Positions 1 to 8,002 of a stretch of 12,527 bases of DNA are shown here, in pieces (position 1 is the first letter of the stretch; every line of letters begins with the position of its first letter). Below the pieces are notes generated by a model. It was given only the letters and a program-made list of their open reading frames with translations. It ran no database searches and was not told the origin of the DNA. The translations under genes were made by a program, and so were the position numbers. This DNA is from Frankiales bacterium (lineage in GTDB: Bacteria; Actinomycetota; Actinomycetes; Mycobacteriales; SCTD01): the NCBI GenBank assembly GCA_025965495.1, contig JAOPWW010000150.1, positions 1 through 12,527 on the forward strand, given 5' to 3'.

Positions 1-1337
<1,337 letters not shown>

Positions 1338-1341
<4 letters not shown>

Positions 1342-1691
1342 GGGCGCGGCGAGGTCCGCGTCCACCCCGGGCCGTCCGCGTGGACGGCCCGGGGCCGCAG
1401 GGCGCTGGCGCACCGCTCGCAGACCGCGGTCACGAGGTCGGCCGCGCCGCCGCTGTCGGGCTGCACGTCGCGCCAGCGCAGGGCCCCGAACCGCACCAGC
1501 TGGCTCTTCGACAGGGCCAGACCGCACGCCGTCTCGTTCTGGCCGTGCCACCAGCCGTGCACCTCGCCGGCCGGCAGCCGCTCGCCGTCGAGCTCGCCCG
1601 CACGCGTCGCGGCGACGGACGCGTCGCGCTTGGCGTGCTCGGAGGCAGGGCGTCGCACACCACGGCCGGTGCCCGCTGCGCGCCGAGGCAC
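1338..1691 (-). CDS. Small Cys-containing protein of unknown function
   Basis: 117 residues from a GTG at 1689-1691, preceded by GAGG about 9 bases upstream. I do not recognise it as a named family. The core, residues about 45-97, looks like real coding sequence: strong third-position G/C, a His-Trp-Trp-His stretch (45-49), C56 in TACGL, and a C-x2-C pair (C91, C94). This arrangement could bind a metal, but that is inference. The first ~20 residues and the Arg/Pro-rich last ~20 look unconserved, and the tail encodes the acs terminator hairpin. A GTG at residue 12 is an alternative start but has no visible ribosome site. It follows the antiporter with a 4-base gap, so it is probably co-transcribed with it. 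Its stop overlaps the acs stop in a shared CTAG. Confidence 0.6.
1365..1394. terminator. Bidirectional terminator-like hairpin after acs
   Basis: A perfect 13-bp inverted repeat, CCCCGGGCCGTCC (1365-1377) and GGACGGCCCGGGG (1382-1394), with a 4-base loop GCGT. It begins 24 bases after the acs stop and lies inside the last codons of the convergent small gene. There is no T-tract on either strand, as is usual for actinobacterial hairpin terminators. Being symmetric it could serve both transcripts. The structure is read directly; the termination role is inferred. Confidence 0.7.
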
Positions 1692-1695
1692 ACGG

Positions 1696-3150
1696 TCAGG
1701 CCTCGAACAGGGCCTCCGCCGTGCCCGCGGCCTGCTCGGGGTCGAGCTGCAGCAGCACCTCGTCGTCGGCCTCGAGCCGGGTCGCCCCGCGCACCGGCAG
1801 GAGGGCGCCGTCGCGCACGACCATCGCCACCCAGCTGCCCTCCGCGAGCCCGGGCAGCGCGTCGACCCGGGTGCCGTCGGCCGCCGACCCGGCCGCGACG
1901 GTCAGCCGGCGCTGGCCCACGGGGTCGGCGCGCAGCCGCAGCCCGGCCGCGAACGGCTCCGCCTCGACGACGCGCATCCCGACCCCCAGCCTGCGGGCCG
2001 CCGTCGGCACGAGCGTCCCCTGGACGAGCACCGACACCAGCACCACCACGACGACGACGCCGTACAGGCGCTCCCCGCCGTCGAGCTCGAGCAGCAGGCT
2101 CCCGAGCAGCAGGGGGACGGCGCCCTTGAGGCCGGCGAGCAGCACGAAGGCGCGCTCTCCCCGGGTGAGCCGCACGGGGAGCAGCAGCGGCAGGCCGACC
2201 AGCGGCCGGACGACGACGGCGAGCAGCACGCCGAGCACGAGGCCGGGCACGAGGACGTCCCGGGAGACGAGGACGCCGAGGTCGACGGTGAGGCCGAGGT
2301 AGGCGAACGCGACGACCTCGGCCAGGCTGGCCAGGGCGGCGTGGAAGCGCTCGACCTCCCGCTTGAACGGGGCCCGCTCGTCGCCGACGACGACGCCGGC
2401 GAGGAACACGGCGAGGAACCCGGACCCGTGCAGGACGGTCGCCAGGCCGAACAGGGCTCCGGCCGCGACCAGCACGCGCACCGGGTGCAGTCCCTCGCCG
2501 GGCACCGGCACCCGGCGCACGAGCAGGAGCAGCAGCCGGCCGCCGACCAGCCCGACGGCGGTCCCCACGGCCATCTGCAGCAGGAACGTCCCTCCGACGT
2601 GCAGGGCGGCGCCCCCGGACAGCGAGCCGGCGCCGAGCAGCGCCGCCATGAGGGCGATGCCCACGGGGTCGTTGGCGCCGGACTCCCCCTCCAGCAGGGT
2701 GCCGCTGCGGCCCTCGACCTCCCGCTCCCCCAGCACGCTGAACACGACCGCCGGGTCGGTCGGCGCCACCGCGGTCGCGACCAGGACCGCGAGGTACCAG
2801 TCGACGCCGAGCAGCAGGTGGGCGAGCAGGGCAGCGCCCGCCGTCGTCGCGAAGGTGCCGAGCACGCCGAGGGTGAGGACGGCGCCGCCGACCGACCGCA
2901 GCCGGGCCACGCCGATCGACATCCCGCCGTCGAACAGGATCACCAGCAGCGCCAGCGTGACGACCCGCTCCACCGTCCGCGCCGACGGTGACAGCCCGGG
3001 GGCGACCCGGACGGCGACGGCCGCGGCGAGCAGGAAGAAGGCGGGGGCGGGGACCCGCAGGCGGGCCGAGAGGGTGTGGGACTGCACCGCGAGCAGGCCG
3101 GCCACGGCTGCGCACAGGACCAGCCTGCCGAAGGTCAGGGTGTCGGGCAC
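1696..3150 (-). CDS. CPA1-family K+(Na+)/H+ antiporter with C-terminal TrkA-C domain
   Basis: An inner-membrane cation/proton exchanger of 484 residues, for K+ or Na+ export and pH or osmotic homeostasis. The N-terminal ~390 residues are a run of hydrophobic segments with CPA1 hallmarks: FDGGM (73-77), ATAVAPTDPAVV (125-136) and LEGESGANDP (153-162), which contains the ion-binding N160-D161 pair. Residues about 400-484 look like a TrkA-C (RCK_C) domain, a typical regulatory ligand-binding module, so the closest named relatives are CvrA/NhaP2-type K+/H+ antiporters. Ion preference cannot be read from sequence. The GTG start is supported by GGAGG five bases upstream (plus positions 3156-3160). 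It is divergent from the Holin-X gene and followed after 4 bases by the small Cys protein. It is not part of the mycobacterial version of this locus as I recall it. Confidence 0.9.
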   Translation of the reverse strand: MPDTLTFGRLVLCAAVAGLLAVQSHTLSARLRVPAPAFFLLAAAVAVRVAPGLSPSARTVERVVTLALLVILFDGGMSIGVARLRSVGGAVLTLGVLGTFATTAGAALLAHLLLGVDWYLAVLVATAVAPTDPAVVFSVLGEREVEGRSGTLLEGESGANDPVGIALMAALLGAGSLSGGAALHVGGTFLLQMAVGTAVGLVGGRLLLLLVRRVPVPGEGLHPVRVLVAAGALFGLATVLHGSGFLAVFLAGVVVGDERAPFKREVERFHAALASLAEVVAFAYLGLTVDLGVLVSRDVLVPGLVLGVLLAVVVRPLVGLPLLLPVRLTRGERAFVLLAGLKGAVPLLLGSLLLELDGGERLYGVVVVVVLVSVLVQGTLVPTAARRLGVGMRVVEAEPFAAGLRLRADPVGQRRLTVAAGSAADGTRVDALPGLAEGSWVAMVVRDGALLPVRGATRLEADDEVLLQLDPEQAAGTAEALFEA

Positions 3151-3308
3151 GGGCGCCTCCGGAGGGGTCGAGGTCGCCGTCCGGGCAGGAGGCAGCGGCC
3201 GCCGACCAGGCTTCCCGGCACTCCGCGGGCGAGCCTAGTCCGTGTCGGGTCGCCGCCGGAGGGTAGGTGGCCGTCACCTGACCCCCGCACGAGCACGAGG
3301 AGCACGCA
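3151..3308. promoter_or_regulatory. Divergent intergenic region, antiporter / Holin-X gene
   Basis: 158 bases between two divergent starts, so it should hold both promoters. The antiporter ribosome site lies in the perfect palindrome CCTCCGGAGG (3156-3165). A short inverted repeat AGGTG-gccgt-CACCT lies at 3265-3279 and could be an operator. Minus-strand TANNNT boxes occur at 3232-3237 (TAGGCT) and 3260-3265 (TACCCT), both without a convincing -35. No clear rightward promoter was found. Confidence 0.35.
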
Positions 3309-3716
3309 GTGACCACGTCGTCCGACCAGAGCCTGGGCGAGCTCGTCGCCCACGCCACGCAGGACCTGTCGCTGCTGGTCCGTCAGGAGCTGCAGCTGGC
3401 CAAGCTCGAGCTCAAGACCGAGGTGGTCAGCGCGGGCAAGGGCGCGGGCATGCTCGGCGCCGCCGGCTTCAGCGGCGTGTTCGGGCTGGTGTTCCTGTCG
3501 ATCGCCGCGGCCTACGGCATCTCCTGGCTCGGCATCGGCCTCGGCTGGGGCTTCCTGGTCGTCGGGCTGCTCTACGTGCTCGCGGCGGCGGTGCTCGCCC
3601 TCGGCGGCAAGAAGAACCTGCAGAAGGTCGGCCCGCCGGAGAAGACGCTCGAGACCGTCAGGGACGACATCGCGTTCGCCAAGCACCCGACCCAGGCGCC
3701 CGCCCGCCGCAGCTGA
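3309..3716 (+). CDS. Actinobacterial Holin-X (phage holin superfamily III-like) membrane protein
   Basis: A 135-residue membrane protein. The N-terminal ~45 residues form a charged amphipathic helix with the family-typical RQELQLAKLEL stretch. Two transmembrane segments follow, about 48-73 and 76-98, then a KK stop and a hydrophilic tail. This matches the DUF1469/Phage_holin_3_6 pattern. The family name does not imply a prophage: these proteins are chromosomal and common in actinobacteria, and their function is not established. The GTG start is supported by AGGAG at 3298-3302, six bases upstream. It stands directly before an epoxide-hydrolase-like gene, the order recalled for mycobacterial Rv3669-Rv3670. 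Confidence 0.85.
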   Translation: MTTSSDQSLGELVAHATQDLSLLVRQELQLAKLELKTEVVSAGKGAGMLGAAGFSGVFGLVFLSIAAAYGISWLGIGLGWGFLVVGLLYVLAAAVLALGGKKNLQKVGPPEKTLETVRDDIAFAKHPTQAPARRS

Positions 3717-3719
3717 CGG

Positions 3720-3749
3720 GCCCCGACCGGGGCGTGGGAGCCTGCTCCC
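3720..3749 (+). promoter_or_regulatory. Tandem hairpins in the Holin-X/hydrolase gap, second covering the ribosome site
   Basis: The 34-base gap holds two back-to-back inverted repeats: GCCCCG-AC-CGGGGC (3720-3733) and GGGAGC-CT-GCTCCC (3736-3749). The second contains GGGAG (3736-3740), the only ribosome-binding-like sequence before the hydrolase GTG at 3751. The first could weaken read-through and the second could hide the ribosome site. Roles are inferred. Confidence 0.45.
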
Positions 3750-3750
3750 C

Positions 3751-4647
3751 GTGCCGCTCGAGCCCTCCGTGGTCCTGCTCGACGGCCCGTGGACCCACCG
3801 CGAGGTGACCGCCGGCGGCCTGCGGCTGCACGTCGCGGAGTGCGGACCGCAGGACGGCCCGCTCGTGCTGCTGCTCCACGGCTTCCCCGAGAACTGGTGG
3901 GCCTGGCGCGCGCAGCTCGTCGCCCTCGGGGACGCCGGGTTCCGGGCCGTCGCCGTCGACCTGCGCGGATACGGCGCGACCGACAAGCCCCCGCGCGGCT
4001 ACGACGCCCCCACCCTCGCCGCCGACGTCGCCGGGCTGGTCCGTGCGCTGGGCGCCCGCGACGCCGCCCTGGTCGGCAACGACGCCGGCGGCGCCCTGGC
4101 CTGGACGGTCGCGACCCTGCACCCCCGGCTGGTGCGGCAGGTCGCCGTCGTCGGCGCGGCCCACCCGCTGCTGCTGCTGCGGGGAGGTCCGGCGCAGCTG
4201 CGCCTGTCGGGCCACCTGGCGTCGTTCCAGCTGCCGCAGGTCGCCGAGGCCCGGCTGCTGCGCGACGACGCCGCGCTCGTCGGGCGCCTGCTGCGCCGCT
4301 GGGGCGGGCCGGGCTTCCCGGGTGCCGAGGCCGAGGCGCGCTACCGGGAGGCGATGCAGGTCCCGGGGGCGGCGCACTGCGCCCTCGAGCACGTCCGCTG
4401 GGCGGTCCGGTCGCTCAGCCGCCCCAGCGGACGGCGCCACCGCCTCCGGCTCGCCCAAGGCACGACGGCGCCCGTCCTGCAGCTCCACGGCGCGCTCGAC
4501 ACCTGCCAGCTCCCCGCCACGGCGGCGCTCTCCGGCCGCTGGGCCCGCGGGGGGCACGCCTTCCACCTGCTCGACGGCGTCGGGCACTACCCCCACGAGG
4601 AGGCGCCGGACGCCGTCAGCGCCGCCCTGCTCGGGTGGCTGCGGTGA
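3751..4647 (+). CDS. Alpha/beta-hydrolase, epoxide hydrolase-like (Asp nucleophile)
   Basis: A 298-residue soluble alpha/beta-hydrolase with no signal peptide. The oxyanion-hole motif HGFPENW is at 43-49 and DLRGYGATDKP at 70-80. The nucleophile elbow is G-N-D-A-G-G, giving D111 as nucleophile, as in epoxide hydrolases and haloalkane dehalogenases rather than Ser esterases. D250 (GALD) and H279 (GVGHYPHEE) complete the triad. The residue after the nucleophile is Ala where family members usually have Trp (GHDWGG), so halide binding is unlikely and epoxide hydrolase is the better guess; the substrate is unknown. Its position between Holin-X and marP matches mycobacterial ephE (Rv3670) as recalled. 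The GTG start was chosen because the frame begins just after GGGAG. Its stop overlaps the DUF309 start. Confidence 0.85.
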   Translation: MPLEPSVVLLDGPWTHREVTAGGLRLHVAECGPQDGPLVLLLHGFPENWWAWRAQLVALGDAGFRAVAVDLRGYGATDKPPRGYDAPTLAADVAGLVRALGARDAALVGNDAGGALAWTVATLHPRLVRQVAVVGAAHPLLLLRGGPAQLRLSGHLASFQLPQVAEARLLRDDAALVGRLLRRWGGPGFPGAEAEARYREAMQVPGAAHCALEHVRWAVRSLSRPSGRRHRLRLAQGTTAPVLQLHGALDTCQLPATAALSGRWARGGHAFHLLDGVGHYPHEEAPDAVSAALLGWLR

Positions 4648-5084
4648 GGCGGGGCCGCGACCGGCTCGGCCGCCCCGTGCCGCTGGACAGCCCCGACGTC
4701 GTCCCCGAGGTCCCGGAGCAGGCGCTCCCGGACGCCGACGCGCTCGCCCTGGCCCAGGCGCTCCTGCGCGAGGGACGCGCCTTCAACGCCCACGAGGTGC
4801 TCGAGGCGTCCTGGAAGGCGGCCGCTCCCGAGCGGCGCGAGCTCTGGCAGGGGCTGGCCCAGGTGTGCGTGGGGGCGACCCACCTGCAGCGGGGCAACCT
4901 GGTCGGGGCGGTCCGGCTGCTGCACCGCGGGGTGAGCCGGCTCGAGGGCTTCCCCGAGGCGGCCGGCGTGCGGGCCTGGGCGCTCGGCCTGGCCGAGGAG
5001 GTCAGCGACGGCCGCGTGCAGGGGGGCGACGTCGACGCGCCGTGGCGCGGCCGGGGCGGGCCGCTCGTGCTGCCCGACCTCTAG
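4644..5084 (+). CDS. DUF309 domain-containing protein
   Basis: 146 residues. The GTG start (4644-4646) overlaps the hydrolase stop in a GTGA, so translation is probably coupled. From about residue 35 on it is helical, with the DUF309 signature: FNAHEVLEASWK at about 47-58 (His50, Glu51), then a Gln-rich helix LWQGLAQVCVGATHLQRGN and a Leu/Val-rich helix. The family is small, all-helical and of unknown biochemical role. The N-terminal ~30 residues are charged and Pro-rich and look unconserved. The stop TAG (5082-5084) overlaps the convergent SRPBCC-like gene's stop within one CTAG. Family assignment is firm; function is unknown. Confidence 0.85.
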   Translation: MRRGRDRLGRPVPLDSPDVVPEVPEQALPDADALALAQALLREGRAFNAHEVLEASWKAAAPERRELWQGLAQVCVGATHLQRGNLVGAVRLLHRGVSRLEGFPEAAGVRAWALGLAEEVSDGRVQGGDVDAPWRGRGGPLVLPDL

Positions 5085-5533
5085 GCGGCGTGGCTGCGCT
5101 CCTCGGCGGCCCGGCTGAGGTTCTCGAGGAACCCGTCGGCGAGGACCTGCAGGGTGCTCTCGTCGATCTCGCCGTCGTCCACGAGCTCGCTGGTCAGCTC
5201 GAGCTCGGCGAGGGTCGCCGGCTCGCCGCCGCCGACGTAGGACAGCCGCAGCAGGCCGCTCGTGCCGGGGACGTCCGGGCCGGACCACTGGAAGCGGGTG
5301 ACGAAGGCGGTCGGGGTCCGCCGAGGGGGCAGCGCGCGCACGGTCGCCGCAGTGGTCCGCGCCGACGGCAGGTCGGTCTCGACGAGGGCGAGACCGCCCG
5401 CCTCGCCGACGCGGCGGACGCCGGGCCACAGCTCGAGGGCCGCCGGTCCGGTGAGCAGCAGCGCGGTGCTGGTGGGGTCGGCGGCGATGTGCCGGGTGGT
5501 GCGGGTGCGCGTCGGGCCGGGGCCGGGGCTCAT
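5081..5533 (-). CDS. SRPBCC-like small protein (putative lipid/polyketide-binding fold)
   Basis: 150 residues from an ATG at 5531-5533, with AGGAG about seven bases upstream. I cannot place it in a named family with certainty. The layout resembles the SRPBCC (START/Bet v1-like) fold: an early helix ending near LELWPGV, alternating beta-strand-like segments including TAFVTRFQW and GLLRLSYVGG, and a long C-terminal helix (about 125-150). There are no catalytic residues, signal peptide or membrane segment. Such proteins bind hydrophobic ligands or act as cyclases/aromatases. It has its own promoter and a strong inverted repeat in front, unlike its neighbours, suggesting dedicated repression. It is not known to me from the mycobacterial locus. 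Confidence 0.6.
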   Translation of the reverse strand: MSPGPGPTRTRTTRHIAADPTSTALLLTGPAALELWPGVRRVGEAGGLALVETDLPSARTTAATVRALPPRRTPTAFVTRFQWSGPDVPGTSGLLRLSYVGGGEPATLAELELTSELVDDGEIDESTLQVLADGFLENLSRAAEERSHAA

Positions 5534-5572
5534 CGGGCACTCCTCTCGTCGGGCTCGCCAGGGTCGTTCCCC

Positions 5573-5620
5573 AGTGCTTGCAACAGTAAGCACTCTAGCA
5601 AGCGATCCCGCCGTCGTCAC
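5573..5620 (-). promoter_or_regulatory. Promoter with overlapping operator-like inverted repeat for the SRPBCC-like gene
   Basis: On the minus strand a -35-like GTGACG (5615-5620) and a -10-like TAGAGT (5592-5597) are 17 bases apart, predicting a start near 5585 and a ~50-base leader. Overlapping the -10 and the start is an inverted repeat, AGTGCTT (5573-5579) and AAGCACT (5588-5594), 8 bases apart. A second pair GCTTGC/GCAAGC (5576-5581, 5598-5603) interlocks with it. This is the most AT-rich patch of the window. The shape fits a TetR-type operator, but no regulator gene is adjacent. Confidence 0.6.
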
Positions 5621-5622
5621 GG

Positions 5623-6810
5623 TCAGTCGCAGCCGCGCGTGCTCACCCGGTCGGTCGCCGTCGCCCCCGCCGTCGCGTCCGAGGACACCTCGCGGGCCGT
5701 CAGCGCGTACCCGACGTCGGACCGGTCGGCCGCCGCGGCGAACACGACGCCGTAGACCCGGCCGTCGGGCGCCAGCAGCGGGCCGCCGCTGTTGCCCGGC
5801 TGCACGCGGCCGCGCACGGCGTAGATCTGGCGGACGACCTCGCGCTCGCCGTAGATGTCGAGGCCCCGCGCCCGCTGCGTGCCGCTCACGCGGGCGGCGT
5901 CGGGGCGGAACGGGCCGTCCTTGGGGTAGCCGACGATGACGGCGCCGTCGCCGGGGCGGGCCGGCGGCGCGAACCGCAGCGGCGTGAGACCCAGCCCGGG
6001 GACGCGCAGGACGGCGACGTCGCGGCCCGGGTCGTACAGGACCACGGTCGCCCGGAGCGTGCCGCGGCCGGGGACGGCCACGACCGGGGAGCGGACGCCC
6101 GCGACGACGTGGGCGTTGGTCATGACCCGCTCTGCGGCGAAGACGAACCCCGTGCCCTCGATCCGGCGCCCGCACGAGGTGGCGACCCCGGTGACCTTGA
6201 GGACCTCCCCGCGCGCCGCGCGCACCGCCGCGCTCGCGACGAGGGCGGGGTCGGGCGGGTCGACGGCGCGGACCTGCGTGGGCGCCAGGCCGCCGAAGAC
6301 CTCGGGGAAGCCGCGGTCGTCGACCAGGCTCTGGAAGCCCTTGAAGAACGACCGCGCCCCCGACGGCAGGACGGCGTCGACCGCCCCGATCACGACCGAC
6401 CGGCGCACCTGCGAGGCGACCAGCGGGAACGACGACGACGCGACGGCGGTCCCGACCAGCCAGGCGACCAGCAGGACCGAGGCGATGCTCACGGCGGCGC
6501 CGGCGAGGGCGTCGACCGTGCGGGCCGACCGCCAGGTCAGCCGCTCCCGCAGGCTCGCGCCGACGACGGTGGCCAGCAGCTGGCCCACCGTGGCGGCGAG
6601 GAACACCACCCCGAGCCCGACCAGCGCGGTGGGGAGCCGCGAGAGGGCCGGCGAGGCGGCGAGGCCGGGGGCGAACCGGGCCCCGAGGACGCCGCCGCCG
6701 AGGAAGCCGACGAACGACAGCGCCCCGACGACGAACCCCTGCCGGTACCCCGACACCGCGAACAGCAGGGCGGCGACGACCAGCACGACGTCGAGCAGGT
6801 CACCGCGCAC
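5623..6810 (-). CDS. marP: MarP-type membrane-anchored periplasmic serine protease
   Basis: 395 residues, nearly the length of M. tuberculosis MarP (Rv3671c), a protease needed for acid and oxidative stress survival. The N-terminal ~150 residues hold four hydrophobic segments of a CvpA-like domain (about 5-20, 26-47, 60-85 and 100-125). A linker and a chymotrypsin-like domain follow. The triad is visible: H234 in TNAHVV, D264 in DVAVL and S341 in GNSGGP. C213, just before the first strand, and C394, next to last, sit where MarP has its regulatory disulfide. The GTG start was chosen because the first membrane segment begins at once; the ribosome site is a weak GGGGG. It lies 23 bases after the cupredoxin gene, last in the leftward operon. 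Assignment is very secure. Confidence 0.95.
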   Translation of the reverse strand: MRGDLLDVVLVVAALLFAVSGYRQGFVVGALSFVGFLGGGVLGARFAPGLAASPALSRLPTALVGLGVVFLAATVGQLLATVVGASLRERLTWRSARTVDALAGAAVSIASVLLVAWLVGTAVASSSFPLVASQVRRSVVIGAVDAVLPSGARSFFKGFQSLVDDRGFPEVFGGLAPTQVRAVDPPDPALVASAAVRAARGEVLKVTGVATSCGRRIEGTGFVFAAERVMTNAHVVAGVRSPVVAVPGRGTLRATVVLYDPGRDVAVLRVPGLGLTPLRFAPPARPGDGAVIVGYPKDGPFRPDAARVSGTQRARGLDIYGEREVVRQIYAVRGRVQPGNSGGPLLAPDGRVYGVVFAAAADRSDVGYALTAREVSSDATAGATATDRVSTRGCD

Positions 6811-6833
6811 CCCCGGACCCTACGGCGACCCGG

Positions 6834-7232
6834 TCAGGAGACGACGACCTTGCCCTCCATGCCGGAGTGGATCGTGCACACGAACTGGTACGTGCCGGCC
6901 TTCGGGAACACGAACGTCCCCGTCGCGGAGCTGTCCGTGGTGTCCAGGCCCTTGCCGACCGAGGTGTCGTCGAAGACCAGGTTGTGCGGCACGCCGCCCT
7001 CGACCTTGAGCGTCAGGGCCACCGTCCCGACCGCGGCCGTGACGGTCTTGGGGGCGAACTGCAGCTTCGCGTTGCCGACGACGGTCGCGGTCTGCGCGGA
7101 GGGGGCCCCCTGCGCCGCGACCGAGCCGCCACCGCCACCGCCCTTGGCGGTGTCGGAGCCGCCGCCGCAGGCGGTCAGCGCGAGGACGGGGAGGGCGAGC
7201 AGGACGAGGGCGGTGCGGCGGGGCGGGGTCAC
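6834..7232 (-). CDS. Cupredoxin (amicyanin/plastocyanin-like) lipoprotein
   Basis: 132 residues: a small type-1 copper protein for electron transfer or copper handling on the outer face of the membrane. A hydrophobic segment (about 8-21) ends in the lipobox LTAC with lipidation cysteine C22. A Gly/Ser/Ala-rich linker runs to about residue 50, then the cupredoxin domain. Copper ligands are visible: H83 (VPHN), C119, H122 and M125. The C-x2-H-x2-M spacing is that of amicyanin rather than plastocyanin. The GTG start overlaps the NUDIX stop in a GTGA and has GGAGAG about six bases upstream. Its place between NUDIX and marP is unusual compared with the mycobacterial order, and its redox partner is unknown. 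Confidence 0.9.
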   Translation of the reverse strand: MTPPRRTALVLLALPVLALTACGGGSDTAKGGGGGGSVAAQGAPSAQTATVVGNAKLQFAPKTVTAAVGTVALTLKVEGGVPHNLVFDDTSVGKGLDTTDSSATGTFVFPKAGTYQFVCTIHSGMEGKVVVS

Positions 7233-8002
7233 GGGAGCTCTCCAGGGTGGTCGTGCGCGGGACGGGCAGGCAGGCCGGAGTCGTGCGGGGAGGCGTCGGC
7301 GGGCGGGCGGACCGGCGGGGCGCCGGAGGCGAAGGCGGGCGAGCTGCGGGCGGCGAGCGCGAGCCGGTCGGCGTCGAGCTCGCGGCGCCGGGTCCGGTCC
7401 CAGGGCTGCTCCCAGCCGGCGAAGTGCAGCAGCCGGTCGACGACCCCGGCCGTGAAGCCCCAGACCAGGAGGTCCTCGACCTCGAAGGCCGGTCCGACCC
7501 AGCCGCTCGGGTGGGTCAGGGTGATCCGGTTCGCGGGGTCGACCAGCGCGGCGACGGGGACGCGGTGGACCGAGGCGACCTCGGCGGGGTCGACGACCCG
7601 CACCGCGTGCGGCGCGCGCCACCAGCCGAGCACGGGCGTGACGACGAACCCGCTCGGCGGCAGGTACAGGTCGGGGAGCTGCCCGAGGACCTCGACGCTC
7701 GAGGGGTCCAGGCCGACCTCCTCGCGGGCCTCCCGCAGGGCCGCGTCGACCGGACCGTCGTCCTCGGGGTCCTGGGCGCCGCCGGGGAACGCCGCCTGCC
7801 CGGCGTGGCTGCGCATCGTGGCGGCCCGCTCGATGAGCAGCAGCTCGGGACCGCGGTCGGCCTCGCCGAACAGGGCGAGGACCGCGCTGCGCCGGCCGCC
7901 CTCGGGCGGCGGCAGGAACCGGGTGAGCTGCTCGCCGCGGATCCCCGGCAGGGCGTCGACGAGCTGCTCCAGCCAGGTCGGCACGCGTGCCGCTCGGGTC
8001 AC
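7229..8002 (-). CDS. NUDIX hydrolase, CoA pyrophosphatase type
   Basis: 257 residues. The segment from L55 to G75 fits the UPF0035/NuCoA signature LLxxR-x4-R-x3-G-x3-FPGG exactly, which marks NUDIX enzymes that cleave CoA or its derivatives to 4'-phosphopantetheine and 3',5'-ADP. The NUDIX box core REAREEVGL is at 90-98, with metal-binding E94 and E95. Both the start (GTGA with tlpA) and the stop (GTGA with the cupredoxin) are 4-base overlaps, placing it firmly in the operon. The last ~33 residues are Pro/Ala/His-rich and look disordered. The counterpart in mycobacteria is Rv3672c. The exact substrate, CoA or another diphosphate, is inferred from the signature alone. Confidence 0.92.
   Translation of the reverse strand: MTRAARVPTWLEQLVDALPGIRGEQLTRFLPPPEGGRRSAVLALFGEADRGPELLLIERAATMRSHAGQAAFPGGAQDPEDDGPVDAALREAREEVGLDPSSVEVLGQLPDLYLPPSGFVVTPVLGWWRAPHAVRVVDPAEVASVHRVPVAALVDPANRITLTHPSGWVGPAFEVEDLLVWGFTAGVVDRLLHFAGWEQPWDRTRRRELDADRLALAARSSPAFASGAPPVRPPADASPHDSGLPARPAHDHPGELP

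Noticed and set aside
1430..3358. 642-codon open frame on the minus strand across the antiporter
   Set aside because: Arg/Pro/Ala-rich translation typical of a GC-rich off-frame shadow. The antiporter frame has the membrane segments and family motifs.
3309..3716. Prophage remnant suggested by the holin name
   Set aside because: No lysin, integrase or structural phage gene is nearby, and Holin-X proteins are ordinary chromosomal genes in actinobacteria.
3751..4647. Haloalkane dehalogenase rather than epoxide hydrolase-like
   Set aside because: The Trp after the nucleophile that helps bind halide is Ala here, and the gene position matches an epoxide hydrolase gene.
4043..5755. 570-codon open frame on the plus strand
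   Set aside because: It crosses the hydrolase, DUF309 and SRPBCC-like genes in the wrong frame, with low-complexity Arg/Pro/Ala composition.
5081..6175. Extending the SRPBCC-like gene upstream into the marP coding region
   Set aside because: The residues before the ATG at 5533 are Arg-rich noise. The ATG has a good ribosome site and a promoter in front of it.
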